From assembly GCF_003945595.2 (NCBI RefSeq), contig NW_024104096.1:1483501-1547500 (forward strand): 64,000 nucleotides of DNA, given 5' to 3'. Numbering within the stretch: position 1 is the first letter of the stretch; each line of letters begins with the position of its first letter. The notes under the pieces were generated by a model, which made no database searches, was not told where the DNA came from, and saw nothing but the letters and a program-made list of their open reading frames with translations. Positions 50,318-62,028 of the stretch are shown one piece after another. The position numbers were made by a program, and so were the translations under genes. Origin of the DNA: Pipra filicauda. Its lineage: Eukaryota > Chordata > Aves > Passeriformes > Pipridae.

Positions 50318-51667
50318 ATTTAATTTTACAAGTTCCTTAGATTATAATGTTTCAGTACATCATGCAAAGATTTCCCTTCCACTTCTCTGAGGCTAGAAGA
50401 CTAGCAAAAGACCATTTCCCAAGAGAATTTGTCACAGGATATATCTCCTGGGAAAAGTCCACTGCTGTTCATCTCTTCAAGTGTTGTTGTCCTTTTCCAA
50501 AACTTAGTGAGTAGAATCCTTTGAGGAAGATATAAATAATTATAATTTCCTCTTGTTTCATATAATGTATTATAAATAAAATGTATTTAATAACTTAAAT
50601 ACCATCTCTTATGTGATATCAAAGTGATTTTATGTAATACAGATCTATCAGCAAAAATAAATTAATTGTAGTGCATTTCATGTGACTATACAACAAGTTT
50701 TACTTGGATACAGCTTGAATAAGACATTTATTTCCTACAGAAGTGTGTAGATAGATTAATGCCTTGGAGCACACGTTATTTACCTACATGATTTTCCTCT
50801 GTAGTCATCCTTTGAAGTTACAAATCAAAGTAATTTGTATGTTCTAATTCATAGGACACTAAAAGAAACACTTCTTCAAAGACCATGTATTTCTAAAAGA
50901 AATGTAAGCACTGTTTCCAAACAGAATAAATAATAACTTTAAGTTTAACAACAGAGGAAAAAGAATTTTAGTAATGAACTGTACTAAAAGTGCTGAGTCT
51001 GTCACAAGAGCTATTGAATGCTTATCCCAGCTTAGGTAAGTATGAGTTTATTTTTTAGCATCCAGTAAAAACCCCAGAATTTGTGAATTTAGTCTTTGAC
51101 TGACAATTTAACACTGTAATTGATAACTTGCTGGTAGTGGCTATGGAAGCTAAACCAGTAGAGTGTTATTTTTATCATAATTCCTATAGATGATTTTTAA
51201 ATAATGTGTATTGTTCTTTCACTACTATTTATTACATGCATACTCTACATATATTTTAATCTTTGTAGTTCCTTTTTTCTTGACTTGTATCTTTAATACC
51301 TTATGTATCAAACACCCTGGATGAAAATGATGTTGATATTTAGAGGACATCAGATGTAAAAATTGCATAATAAATGTAAATGAGGTGGGAGATTACTGAA
51401 ACAATGTTTTAAGTTCATTTAAATTCTTGCAGAATCATTATTTTCTTTACAGAGAGGAAAATTGTAAAATCTTTAATTGCTAGCTAAATAAAGACTGTAT
51501 GGTTTGCTATAATAGCCAAAGCAGTATATAGAAATACCCACATAATAATGCAGTTCCAGGAGAGTTTTCAAGCTTAATTATGCAAACCCTGGCAACTCTT
51601 TCCTCAAAGAGCTCTAGAGGAAGTGTGTGAGGCAGAGGAAGAAAGAGACTCTCTTAAAAACACACTT

Positions 51668-51711
51668 TTTGGGTTTTGTTTGTTTTTGTTTTTGTTTTTG
51701 TTTTTTTTTAA
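51668..51711. repeat. TTTTTG-type microsatellite
   Basis: Imperfect repeat of GTTTTT units ending in a T-run. Confidence 0.85.
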
Positions 51712-53843
51712 TCTAGGAGAGAAACAGTATTACAGAGAGGGGACATGATTTCTGGTAAAGTTCATTCCTTATACTTCTGCATGTAATGTTGCATCAATTC
51801 AACTGTGGGAAATAAAAACAATAAGAAATAATGCAATACTTGTGTAAATATTTTCTGTATTTTGGGGAAAAAAGCATGGGTGCTTTTGGGAATGTCTTTT
51901 TTAGAAGTAAGTCTTCAATTCAATAAATGTTTGCACATTTTTATTTGTGTTCCTAAGAAAGCATACAGCATATGAGGAACTCAGCAGAATTGAATATACA
52001 TCTATTATACAGAAAAATGTACTGAAAAGTAACTGCTTTACTGTATCAAGTCTAGGAAAGTCCTCTCCTTTCTTCATTTAGTTAGATTCTCTGAGTGGAA
52101 GGTGCAAGAAATCCCTTCATAGACACTTATTGACTAATTTGCATTAAGAGATATTTCTTCCTTGCCTCCATTAGTATATGGCTTAAATCCTGAATGATTT
52201 CATTAGCTATGTAAAGGCTTAATCTCTTGAAAATCCTGCTAAACTTTTGCCCTCATTGAAAGCTGTGATAATTTGTTCTAGTTAATTTTGATTTAAATAC
52301 ATTGCTTTTCAGTTCCACTAAATGTTCCTTGCTTTTATTTTTTTTTAAATAATGGAGAGATGAATAAGAACACTTTTTTTTTCTTTGTGTTATTATTTTG
52401 CATCCCTCTGCTGTTTGGTCTTCTTAGACTCTTTTTAAGCAATACCATTTTTTGTCAATTTGTCAGTGCAGTCACTGCAATTGTGAGGTAAAATTAAATA
52501 CTTATGGAAGTTGATTACTTTAATCCTGTTTTTAAATATACAGTAGTATTCAAGACAGCTGTGATTTGTGCTGTAATTATTCTTTTGACATATTTGACTT
52601 TGATTTATTCAGAGTTGTCCTGCACATTTTTTCAAAGGAAAGAGAACAATTTGTAAAAGGTTGCAGAAGAAAGTGCTGCTTTAAATCTGTTTTATAATGT
52701 TACTGCAAGTATATAAGGAAGCTAAATAGCCTTTTTACTTTCTTTTCTAATGGAGGTGCACGTCATTGCTGATATCCGTTTTGTGCTGATATAGGAGGGA
52801 AAATGGCATTTGTACTAACTAGAAAAATTCTTTTGGATTCTCTTAATGGGTCTGTATTGCAAGGGGATCTGTTACAAGAAGTTTGATACATTTTTATGCT
52901 CTCCAGAATGCTGATGCTTCATCAATGGGGAGAATGCAAGAATGTGGAGATAAGATAGTATCCTGTTAAAAATAAACCAATGCATGCACTAACATTAAGT
53001 GTAAACAGGAATATATAAACAGGGGATGGCTTATGGAAACAAACAAAACAGGCAGCGTTTGCCAAGAGAAAATTGCAGTGGAAGTGCTTCCAAGCTAGTT
53101 TTGTGTTCTCACAGTCTAGCTGATCGAGGATGTGGAAAAAATTCTTGGTGGTCTCTCCTAGGTGTAGTGCTGCATGCTTGCCGCCTTTTTACCAGCTAGT
53201 TCTCTTAAGTCTTAGGAGACACACCCACTCCTTTGTCTGTCAATGAAAATAGTCTAGGTATTCATAATCTCTGCTAGAAGGGTATGGAATATCCAAGTCC
53301 TTGGAGATTGTCCTTATTGCACCCCAGTGAGTGTGCACTGAGATATGAGCGCTGAGATACAATGCAAGGCCAGAAGCATGGAAGTGCTCTCCAAAATACA
53401 GGCACTTTCCCTGGAAACAGTTTCTGTGGCTTTTCTGAAGAATTTCTCCATCTCTGGAGATCTGCAGCGAAACCATCTGGAGTGTCATCTACCCTCCTGC
53501 AAAATTTATGCATCTAAGCACACTGCAACACTTAGCAAAGCTTTGCTGCTGTTACCACTTTAAAAGCAAACAAAATAAATAGAAAGCTCCTCTCTAAGTA
53601 AAATAGTTGATTGGTGGTTGGAATAAAAATATGTAAGTAGATGACTGTAGAAGAGGGTAAAAGAGGGATTTGGCAAAATCTTTCATGACATTGTGTTGAC
53701 AAGAAGCAGATTCCTAATGTCTTTCTCTTCCGCTGTGGAGTCTCATTAATAAATTTGAGGGGGAGCTGAAAGGAGGGTAAGTCTTAAAAGTACTCAATCT
53801 GGTGAGCTTGAGTACTGGAATATCCACAGTGTGTACAGTGTGC

Positions 53844-53879
53844 ATATCCATTGTGCATACAATATCCATTGTGCATACA
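53844..53879. repeat. 18-bp unit, two perfect tandem copies
   Basis: ATATCCATTGTGCATACA occurs twice in a row. A degenerate AATAACTCTTGA repeat follows at about 54020-54085. Confidence 0.85.
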
Positions 53880-55478
53880 ATAATTTTCAAATACTTCTAT
53901 TCAATTATATGTTACAGTTTTCTGAAAATTTCTAAGTAATGTTTTACATATCTTCGTTTTCTTAAATATGATAAAGATACCGAGATACCTCAATGCATAG
54001 AAAAAGGTGTTTAAGGAGAAAATAACTCTTGATAAGGAAAAAATAACTCTTGACAATACATCTTGAAAATAATTCTTGAAATGTAATACTTGACAAGTAA
54101 CAAAGTCCATAAAAGGTAATTGTAAAATGCTTCATTTTAACTATAAGCATTGCACATGCAGTAGAGTACCTTTTATATATTAAAAGGTTTTAACCAGAGA
54201 GTGGTTGTTGATAAAGATATGTAACAATTGTTTTGTCCTCTTAAATAATCCTTCCCAGTTGCAGATGTAATAAATTTTCCCCCAGTTATCAGACACTGTA
54301 TGCAGATGCCACACATGCATTTGCAGCTAGTAACTGAAGCTGAGTATCAGCCTGGCACTTATTTTTCCAAAATTCCTAGCAAAGAATTTTCTCTTGATAA
54401 GTGTTTTCATCCATATTCAAATATTTGTGGGTTTTCTTAAGTTTCTCTTATCAGGCATGAAAAAGAATCCTTTAGTTAAATTATGTCTCAAAACAAAGTT
54501 ACTGTTGCTGACCTCTCATGAAAAAGATAATAGACTCGATATTTCAGTTGGAAGGACTTATAGCAATCATCTAGATAAGGAATGAAAACTAGGAAATGCA
54601 GCTTTTTGGTTGCAAAATGTGGCAAAACCATAATGCATCATTTCAGTACCACACAAAAAATTGTTATTTGTTCCAGGAAGATGCTAACCATGCATTATTT
54701 GTGGAATAAACTATAAATTGGTATTCTAATAGCTCCTAGTAAATCTCCTAGTAATTACTGACTGATTAGCATGAACAAATTCCTATAGAATATATAGCCT
54801 TAGAGTGGTCTTTTAAATTATTAATAGAAGATAGGAAGTGCATACTTTCTTTTAAGAGAGCTTTAATGGGTTGTTCTATGGAAGTATTCCTGTATCTTGC
54901 TCCTTCAAGAGAGTAAATGCAAATGTTCAAAGAAAAGCAAATAATAGTTCTAAACAGTTTTCAAATGCATACACCAGCTAATAGGTGTGATAATTTAACT
55001 GACTTGCAGTGATGAATATGAACATTATATACTGAATCTCAAGTTTATAATTTTAACACCTGGAAGTCTTCCTTAAGGTTCCCTTCTTATCTTGGTAGGA
55101 CTGGCAGCAGAAGTCCACATCCTTGGTTGCACTGTGGATTTCTAAAACCTGGAGCTACTTTCTATATGGTTACCCTTTAATTAATTCAGTTAATACGTTG
55201 TTTTGAATGTTTAGTAGCAAATGCTTTACTTTGTCAGAATGTATATCTTGTTTATTGAAGTTATCAAAATTTACTATCTACCATTTAATTATAGGGAAAG
55301 AGCAAAATGTGTAACGTAAACTTCACAACTGTGCTTGTGCCATAACTTCTAAAATATCCCTGTGATGGAGACTAAAAATAGCTGTGTATTTTGTTATTGC
55401 TGCTTTACTTCGTGTTTTCAAAAATTGCTGTTGACAGCCTTGTAGTACGAGATGACTAACTGGGCACTTGTGCTCGCT

Positions 55479-55496
55479 CAGATAAGGCCTTATCTG
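55479..55496. promoter_or_regulatory. 18-bp perfect palindrome with two GATA motifs
   Basis: CAGATAAGGCCTTATCTG is its own reverse complement and places two AGATAAGG motifs head to head. A palindromic GATA arrangement is a known high-affinity form for GATA zinc-finger proteins. Its role here is inferred. Confidence 0.75.
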
Positions 55497-56810
55497 CTCA
55501 CAAGACTTTTGTTCCCGTGAACCGTCAGACTGTAGAGTTTATGAAGTATTAAAGGAGGATACTGCATTACTTTCTGGCTTGTATAAACAGCAGTACTACA
55601 GTTGCAAAAAGTCTTTATTCCTGGTGATGTGCCAGTCATGCAAATGTTAACTTGAAATTTCATCTTTTAAGCTAAATTTGCAATGCTTAAATATACTCAT
55701 ATTTTAATGTAGATAATGAACCTGGGTCACGGGAAGCAGAGATTTAGATTTTCTGGTTATGTACAAACACAAAAAAAGCCTCGGACTTGCAGTTTAATAT
55801 CTGAATCTGAGACTTTACTGAAATGCTGAAAAGTATCTGGCAGTCCTGGTAGTTTTTAAGACTCATAAATGCCAGGGATAGTTCCTATTTTGTAATTACA
55901 ATTAAAAAAAATATAAAACCTTGAAATCTCAAGGAGACAGTCTAGACAGACTTGACTTTTTCAGCCTTAAGGGTGAGGATGAAACTTTCCAGATCAAAGT
56001 AACCATGTAATGTGCATGCCACCATCATGCTGAGCATTGCCCTTGTTCCTTAGCGGGACAGAGTAGAGCTTGCTCTCCCTCTGGCTCTAGGCCCTCTAAA
56101 AAAGGTTTTCACAGAGGTTATTCCTAAGTGGATGGGTGAAAGCTAACTGAGGCCTCATAACTTCATTTTCTAACTTTAGAGGAATTAAATTCTATGCAAG
56201 CTACCTAATTTTTGAACTCTAGCCGTGATCACCACCTTATTACCAATGTGAAATGTGCACATTGGTAGGAAAAACTAGAATTTCTTCTACTAAGAAGCAG
56301 TTATCAGAAGTTCAAAACAATCAAAAATATTTGTGCTAGGATGCATCATGTGATTTTATGCTGCCTTCAGCATGACTGAGCCTTCACAGTTATTGTAAAT
56401 AACGTAAGTGCTTGTAGCTCTTGACAAATGGCTATTCCTACGTGTCCTAAATGATTTTTAGTATTAGAAATTGGAGACTGCCAGTATCACTGCTTGATTT
56501 TGTTATAAGAACAAAATGAGTTCATCCCCCAGGCTCTTGAACTACTTCAGTCCTTTTGTTCTTGATTCCTTTGTTACAGCTCTGTACTAGACACATTGTT
56601 GAAGTGTACAAATATTTAGCATATGCTATGGCTGCAATTAGTTTTAAAGCCTCTTCCTGCATGATTTCCTTCCTATTTTTTCAATTGTGAAGTCAGTGTG
56701 TTCCTGAAGCTGATGATAGTGTTACAGAAAGGTAGGGGGGAGGGAGAGAAAGAAGTCCTTACAGCTTCAGCCCATACCCAGGGCAAGACAGTTTACATAT
56801 TTTAAAAAAC

Positions 56811-56867
56811 CACACACACACAAGCATAATACACACTGGAGCCTTCTTACTCAAAACTAGTTTTATT
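56811..56867 (-). terminator. CCNJ poly(A) site
   Basis: On the minus strand AATAAA (56862-56867) is followed about 40 bases later by a TG repeat (complement of the CA tract at 56811-56822), a good GU-rich downstream element. Cleavage is expected near 56840-56850. Confidence 0.65.
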
Positions 56868-57454
56868 TTAAAAAATAAGTTGAATGCATAGCACTCACAA
56901 AGATTCCATTGTTTTGGACATTTTGCATTTAGGAGCACCATTCTTATTTATGCCATAAAAAACACATTTTGGTTCTAATAGTAAGAACAGTGTATTTTTA
57001 ATGTACACTGGTAAAGCCCTTTTAAATAATATAGATTGAAACTGTTCAGTGTACATTTTCTCTGTAGTCATGATGCAGCTGTAGTGTCAGAAAAAACCTG
57101 CAAACTAAGTAATAAATTAAAAACAAACAGCATGTAGTGGATCTTTTTACAATTGACCTAATGTCTCAAAATAGTCAAATAATACCCTATTAAATGCAAA
57201 TTTGCAGTATTAACTAACTGAATAAGCCCCCCACCCATTATAATTCCAGTGTTAAGTATTAGTTAAATTTTTATATATTGAATGCCTATGGAATAAATTT
57301 ACTAATACCCCCAAAAAAGAAGAGCCTATACTGCTGTGTCACAAAAAAAGATGACAAGTTAGCTGATTTAAAGATTTTACAGAAAAAATTGCTACAGGCA
57401 TCTGCTGTTATTTCAAGTCATGGTCTATTACAAGACTGTACATTCATAGCATCA

Positions 57455-57461
57455 GAGGTAG
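57455..57461 (-). promoter_or_regulatory. let-7 seed site in CCNJ 3' UTR
   Basis: The minus strand reads CTACCTC, complementary to let-7 bases 2-8 (7mer-m8). Confidence 0.6.
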
Positions 57462-58916
57462 TTAGAGCACTGAGGACTTGGATACAGCATTGCAACAAAT
57501 CAAACCAGCAGAAAGAAGTCCATTTCCCTCTAAAATGGGTAACAGTGCCAAGTAAAAAGCACAGCATCTTATGAGGTGGAAAGTCTCTACTTAACACTAC
57601 TCTCAGACATGGGGAAATATTCATTAAGAGGAGAGGAGAAGAAAAAAAACTCAAACCAACTGGCACTTTAATAAAGAACTGATCACACTATGCCTATTTC
57701 AAAGTTGATTCTCTAGCATAAAACAGAGGGGGTCATCTTTTCCATTCACCCTCCCATCCCTCCTGACTTGCACATCTATGCTACAAAAGCCCACAACAAA
57801 AATTGGGATTTAAAAGACAAAAACAAGAGAAACAGGATTTCTTCTCCTCAACAATAAATAGGTTTTCATAGCATGTTACATAATTCAATACCAGAACGAA
57901 TGAACACAGCTGTCCTCCCTCTATTCTGAACATTATAGTCATAAAGGCTTCATTTTAATATTAATATTGTAACTTAATTGCCCCTGCTTTCAAAACAGTC
58001 TCTGTAAGATTCACAATACTTCAGTGTCATTCGATGGTACACAATTTTAAGTGCTGCCACTAAGACAGGGGAGAAGGTGGTAAAAGAACAAATAAAACAA
58101 CCAAAAAAAAAGCCCTTAAGCCTATATACTATAAAGATATTTTTAAATAGTAAGAGTCCTGTCATCCATACCTCTTCCATTCTACCACAGGAAAAAGTCA
58201 GGTATCCTCTTGTATTAGGGAAAAAACCAACCAAACAAAAAGAAACAAACAAAAAACCCCCAAACCATCTCCATTAATATCTCTACCACCATTTTCATCC
58301 AAGAGTTGGATGAGTGAAGCTTTCTACCCTCACACTATCCACTCCACAGGAGAGAGTGTAATTCCATAAAGTTACGTAATTAGCACCTTAATTGCGATAA
58401 AGCAGTTCGCTCTGCAATATATTTTTGATCCACCCATTTAGAAGAGTAAATCTCTGTATCTTCTTCTAGAACTCCCAAATAGTAGAAGAAAAAGTTGCCC
58501 CATTATTACCTGAGAATTTCCCTCCGCTATTAAGCCCGACAGAACTGGATTTCTGTAAGCATTTAACTGTACTTGTTTTGTACGAGTGACACTGTCAGTA
58601 CAACTGGAGGATGCTTTCTGTTGGTTAATAATACACGTGTTTGCGTGTGTGTACACAGAGCAATCACAGCCAGTGCAGAAGTTCTAGTACAGTACAAGTT
58701 CAGCTGAAACTTTCTCTTTTCTTCAATTACCACACTGCTGGGCAGTAGTTCACAGCTATGTTCTGTGAACACTGACATATCCCTTTGGTTCTCTGCATAG
58801 ATGCCCTGAAGAAAAGCCACTTCACTTGCTATAGTATCTTCCCTCTCTGCCTTCCTTCCTCAAGTTATACCCAAATTAGTGTACAAACCAGCAGCACAGA
58901 GTAATGAATAGAAAAT

Positions 58917-58924
58917 TCCCTGAG
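58917..58924 (-). promoter_or_regulatory. miR-125 8-mer seed site in CCNJ 3' UTR
   Basis: The minus strand reads CTCAGGGA, a full 8-mer for the miR-125/lin-4 family seed. Confidence 0.6.
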
Positions 58925-59600
58925 TTAGTATGAAAGAGTTACTTTAAACATAACAAGGATAGGGAGGAGAAAAGAGGCAAAAAGATATTGTCTCTCCTGC
59001 AAGGTACAAAACTTAAAAACTAGCCAAAATACCAGTTACCTCACATGCCTTAGCCTAAAGCAAATATCCAACGCAAGTGGTGAAAAAGGGGCAAGAGTAT
59101 GGAGTCAGCCAAATGAGATTTGTTTCTTCCTGTGATCACCATGTATCTGTAGAAGTCTGGCATTCAGTGGATTCTTGAGTTTCAGTAAATAGAAGGTAAC
59201 TGTTAATACTGTATGGTGGTATTGCATAAATGTCTTCAAAATAATACTGCATTATCTCCTTCATTAAAAGGTAAGTCTGTAGTTAGTCCACAGCTATTTT
59301 TCTTTTGAATAGTATTTCACAGACACGCCTTAGAAGAACTGAATATGCTGAGTGTCAGAGTAAGAACTTATTATCCCCAAGCATACAGAGTCTTTTCTAG
59401 AGGATGGTCTGAGTGCTTATTTTTTGCAGTCTGTATTTGAGCTGTGGTACTGGTTGCCAATCCAGTTCCTTTTTTTCCTGGAAAGACACCTTTTTTATTC
59501 AATTTTTTGCCCTCAAACTTGAGATTTAACCAAAAAAATGAAACAATTTCCACACAACTCCCCACCCCAAACAAACAAGCACAAAAATATTTTGTAGTTA

Positions 59601-60012
59601 TCACCTCTCAAAGCAGGGAGTAATACAGGAATATCGTCCATTCACTTGGTAACTCCGGTTGTAGGAGACACTAATACATGGCTTCACTTCCAGTGGCACA
59701 GCCAAGGACGTGGCAGCACCAGTCTGTACGTGGCCTCGGGCCTGACCACTGGACTGTAAGGCAGCAGGGCAAGTCTGAAGTGGGTAAGATGCTGTGTGAT
59801 TAGATGACAGTATCTGTTGGCAGCTTTGCTGCTGTGATGTCTGATGGTGGTACTGTAATGAAGACTGATGAGCCTGGAGATAGTGGGGTATGTGCTGCTG
59901 AGCATTGGCCTGCTGGGGGGTTGGGGCTGGGGGCTGAAATACAGAGTGTTGGGCAGACTGAGCATGTTGTCCTTTTTGCTTGTTTGCTTCCTTCACGTCA
60001 TTATCATGCGCA
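59601..60012 (-). CDS. CCNJ: CCNJ terminal coding exon
   Basis: 412 bases after a GTTTCAG acceptor encode [15 protein letters not shown], a Gln/His/Pro-rich low-complexity tail, the conserved [16 protein letters not shown] and the terminal CITPCFER before TGA. The Q/H-rich middle is more divergent from human than the ends. Confidence 0.96.
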
Positions 60013-62028
60013 CTGAAACAAATGGAGAACAGAAAATACATCAAAATAGATACAATTTAACTTTTCTGGGCTAACTTTTAAGAGTACCCTAAAAATGATG
60101 CAAATATCTGAAATCTTCCAAAGCTTTTTTAAAAGATGAAAGAAAATAGTTTTAGCCTACCCTTTACAATCATCTAAGGTTTTAAAATTTGGTTAGGGTA
60201 CAGTCTTTTTTCAGCATTTCACTTCATTGCATAGCAATAAAAATGCAGATGATAGCCAAGTACAATACAAATAATACAGCAGTATCTAGAGTTAAAGTGC
60301 AGTAAAGTTTGGTACTGTACTTTATTATCCCAATAAATTTCCAGATTATCATAACCTGAAATTGGAAGGTATTTTCTACTTCTACCTCATTTAAATTAAA
60401 CAGAGCATAAAGTTTTTGAAGATAGGATATCAGAAATGTTTTTAAGGTCTCCATTACAGTACTTAAAGTTCACATGTATACTGATTATACTGATATTGGA
60501 TCCTGTTCTGGGAAGCAGAAACTTTTTTTTTTTCCTTCCTCTCCCCTTTTTTCTACACCACCCAGTAGGCTCACTTGAATTCCCTTTGATTTACACCTGT
60601 CTGAAGTATATCTAGACACACTCCTTCTTGCTCTTATGCTGAGGCTAAGCAGATGTGCACACTTCATTCCTAATTTGTTATGGTGCTCCCCCCACAAACT
60701 GTTCCAGAGCAATACTGAAAACACTTCTGCAACAGCACTTGCATGCTTCAGGTACTAGTTTGACTTTCATTACACACATTAGTGAAACCAAAAGAGGCCA
60801 TTGGGGTCACAATGTCACACTTCTAACACCAGTGTGATTCTTCTAGATACCACTGTGCTTCTACTGATCAAAATTATGTTCAGATCTGGGCAAGAGCAAA
60901 CTTCTGTAGGGGGAAAGCAGATTGTGTAACATCCTTTCCCAGTAAGGTTCACTTGGCGTACGTTGACATCTTTATCTCATGTCAGCTGTATCTCTCCACT
61001 GTAGTGCAAGAATGGATACAGCAAAAATAGATACAAACTCCCTGTCATTTCCTCCCCCAGAAGCTGGCCACTCAAACAGTCTGCACATTTGATCCATCAT
61101 CTGTTTGGAGCATGCCTTGAACTTCTAAGTCTTCTGTATGGAAGCTCCTATGCCTTCGGTGTGCTTCACCATCTCCTTTTGCTCTCTGAGCAGAACAGAG
61201 AGATTGGGAACAAGTTATCTAAGATTCTCAAAGCATCCCAGATGTTCAGTGGAAATGCGAGGCTGAGGTTTGTTTGTTGAAAGAACAGGAAAGAGATCTG
61301 ACAAAGTTTCTTTTTCGGAAAGAACAAAACAGCTATTACCTAACAATATTCCCTAATACGTAAGTATTTTTAGAACAGAGAAATAGAAATTAAGAAAGAA
61401 ATTTAATTGCAGTGTTGACAGCAATTAAGCATAACAACAGATGCAGAAACAGGCTTTAAAAAAGCTGGTGCTGTTAACTTACATCAACAGTCGCTCAATA
61501 CAGGGCACCAGGAAATCCCAGGAATAGGCAGTCAGATGGTGCAGGCGGGTAGGCCACGTTGGTGAGAGACGCAAGATAATCCTTGAAGAAGCTACGCATG
61601 CAGTAGCAACTAAAGATGGAGCATAATTTAAAAACTCATGATCTAGAAAGAAGGAATGAGAAAAAGATTAAGTTTGATGTTATCTGTCAAGACAACAAAG
61701 GAGTCATACTCTTATATCCATAACTCACCTTGCAATGATACTTCCAGAAAGTAATCAGCATACTTTGCCATATATAACTTAGTCTTCTCTAAGCAGACCA
61801 TTGGCCAGCCATCATGAAGATCAGTCTCATGGACAGCAATAGAAAGATAATAGTCGATGAAATGAGCAGCAGTTGGGAGGCACAAATTCCACTGAAATGT
61901 TTCTAGCAACAACAACTCCATATGAAGCAAATTCTGTTTTGTTAGTACCAAATTCATGTTAGTCATACAGCCCAAGCTGTTCAACTGTTCAAGTTTGGGA
62001 ACACTGTCTTCCTTTTCTTCAAATTTAC
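59601..62028 (-). CDS. CCNJ: CCNJ (cyclin J), last three coding exons; 5' part outside the window
   Basis: Cyclin J is a conserved, little-studied member of the cyclin family with two cyclin-box folds. Three minus-strand exons with matching phases encode the C-terminal 289 or so residues. They start inside the N-terminal cyclin box ([20 protein letters not shown]), go through the second fold and end CITPCFER. The match to human CCNJ is close to identical in the cyclin boxes and weaker in the Gln/His-rich tail. The initiating exons, with the MELEGQWW-type start and first helices, must lie beyond 64000. Confidence 0.96.
60013..61482 (-). other. CCNJ last intron
   Basis: About 1.5 kb; nothing recognised beyond a T-run near 60522. 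Confidence 0.9.
61483..61642 (-). CDS. CCNJ: CCNJ internal exon, second cyclin fold
   Basis: 160 bases between TTTCTAG and TTGAT/GTAAGT encode [20 protein letters not shown] and on to [11 protein letters not shown], matching human [18 protein letters not shown]. Confidence 0.97.
61729..62028 (-). CDS. CCNJ: CCNJ internal exon, cyclin box
   Basis: 300 bases between CACCTGAAG and CAAG/GTGAGT. It encodes [11 protein letters not shown], then [20 protein letters not shown] and the [11 protein letters not shown] segment, essentially the human sequence. KFEE contains the cyclin-box Lys and Glu used for CDK contact. Confidence 0.97.

Larger units (their letters stand above)
36041..56840. other. long interval without a recognised gene
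   Basis: About 20.8 kb between the DUSP11 promoter and the CCNJ 3' end. Supported contents are listed separately: hairpin cluster, CTCF motif, poly-T, duplicated segment, CR1 tails, solo LTR, palindromes, small tandem repeats. Several minus-strand open frames between 36.5 and 46.9 kb have coding-like composition but no family match. Confidence 0.6.
56845..59600 (-). other. CCNJ: CCNJ 3' UTR
   Basis: About 2.75 kb from the stop codon to the inferred poly(A) site, with no competing gene. It carries a let-7 seed match at 57455-57461 and a miR-125 8-mer at 58917-58924. An early AATAAA near 59491 could give a short isoform. The length agrees with CCNJ having a long 3' UTR in vertebrates. Confidence 0.7.
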
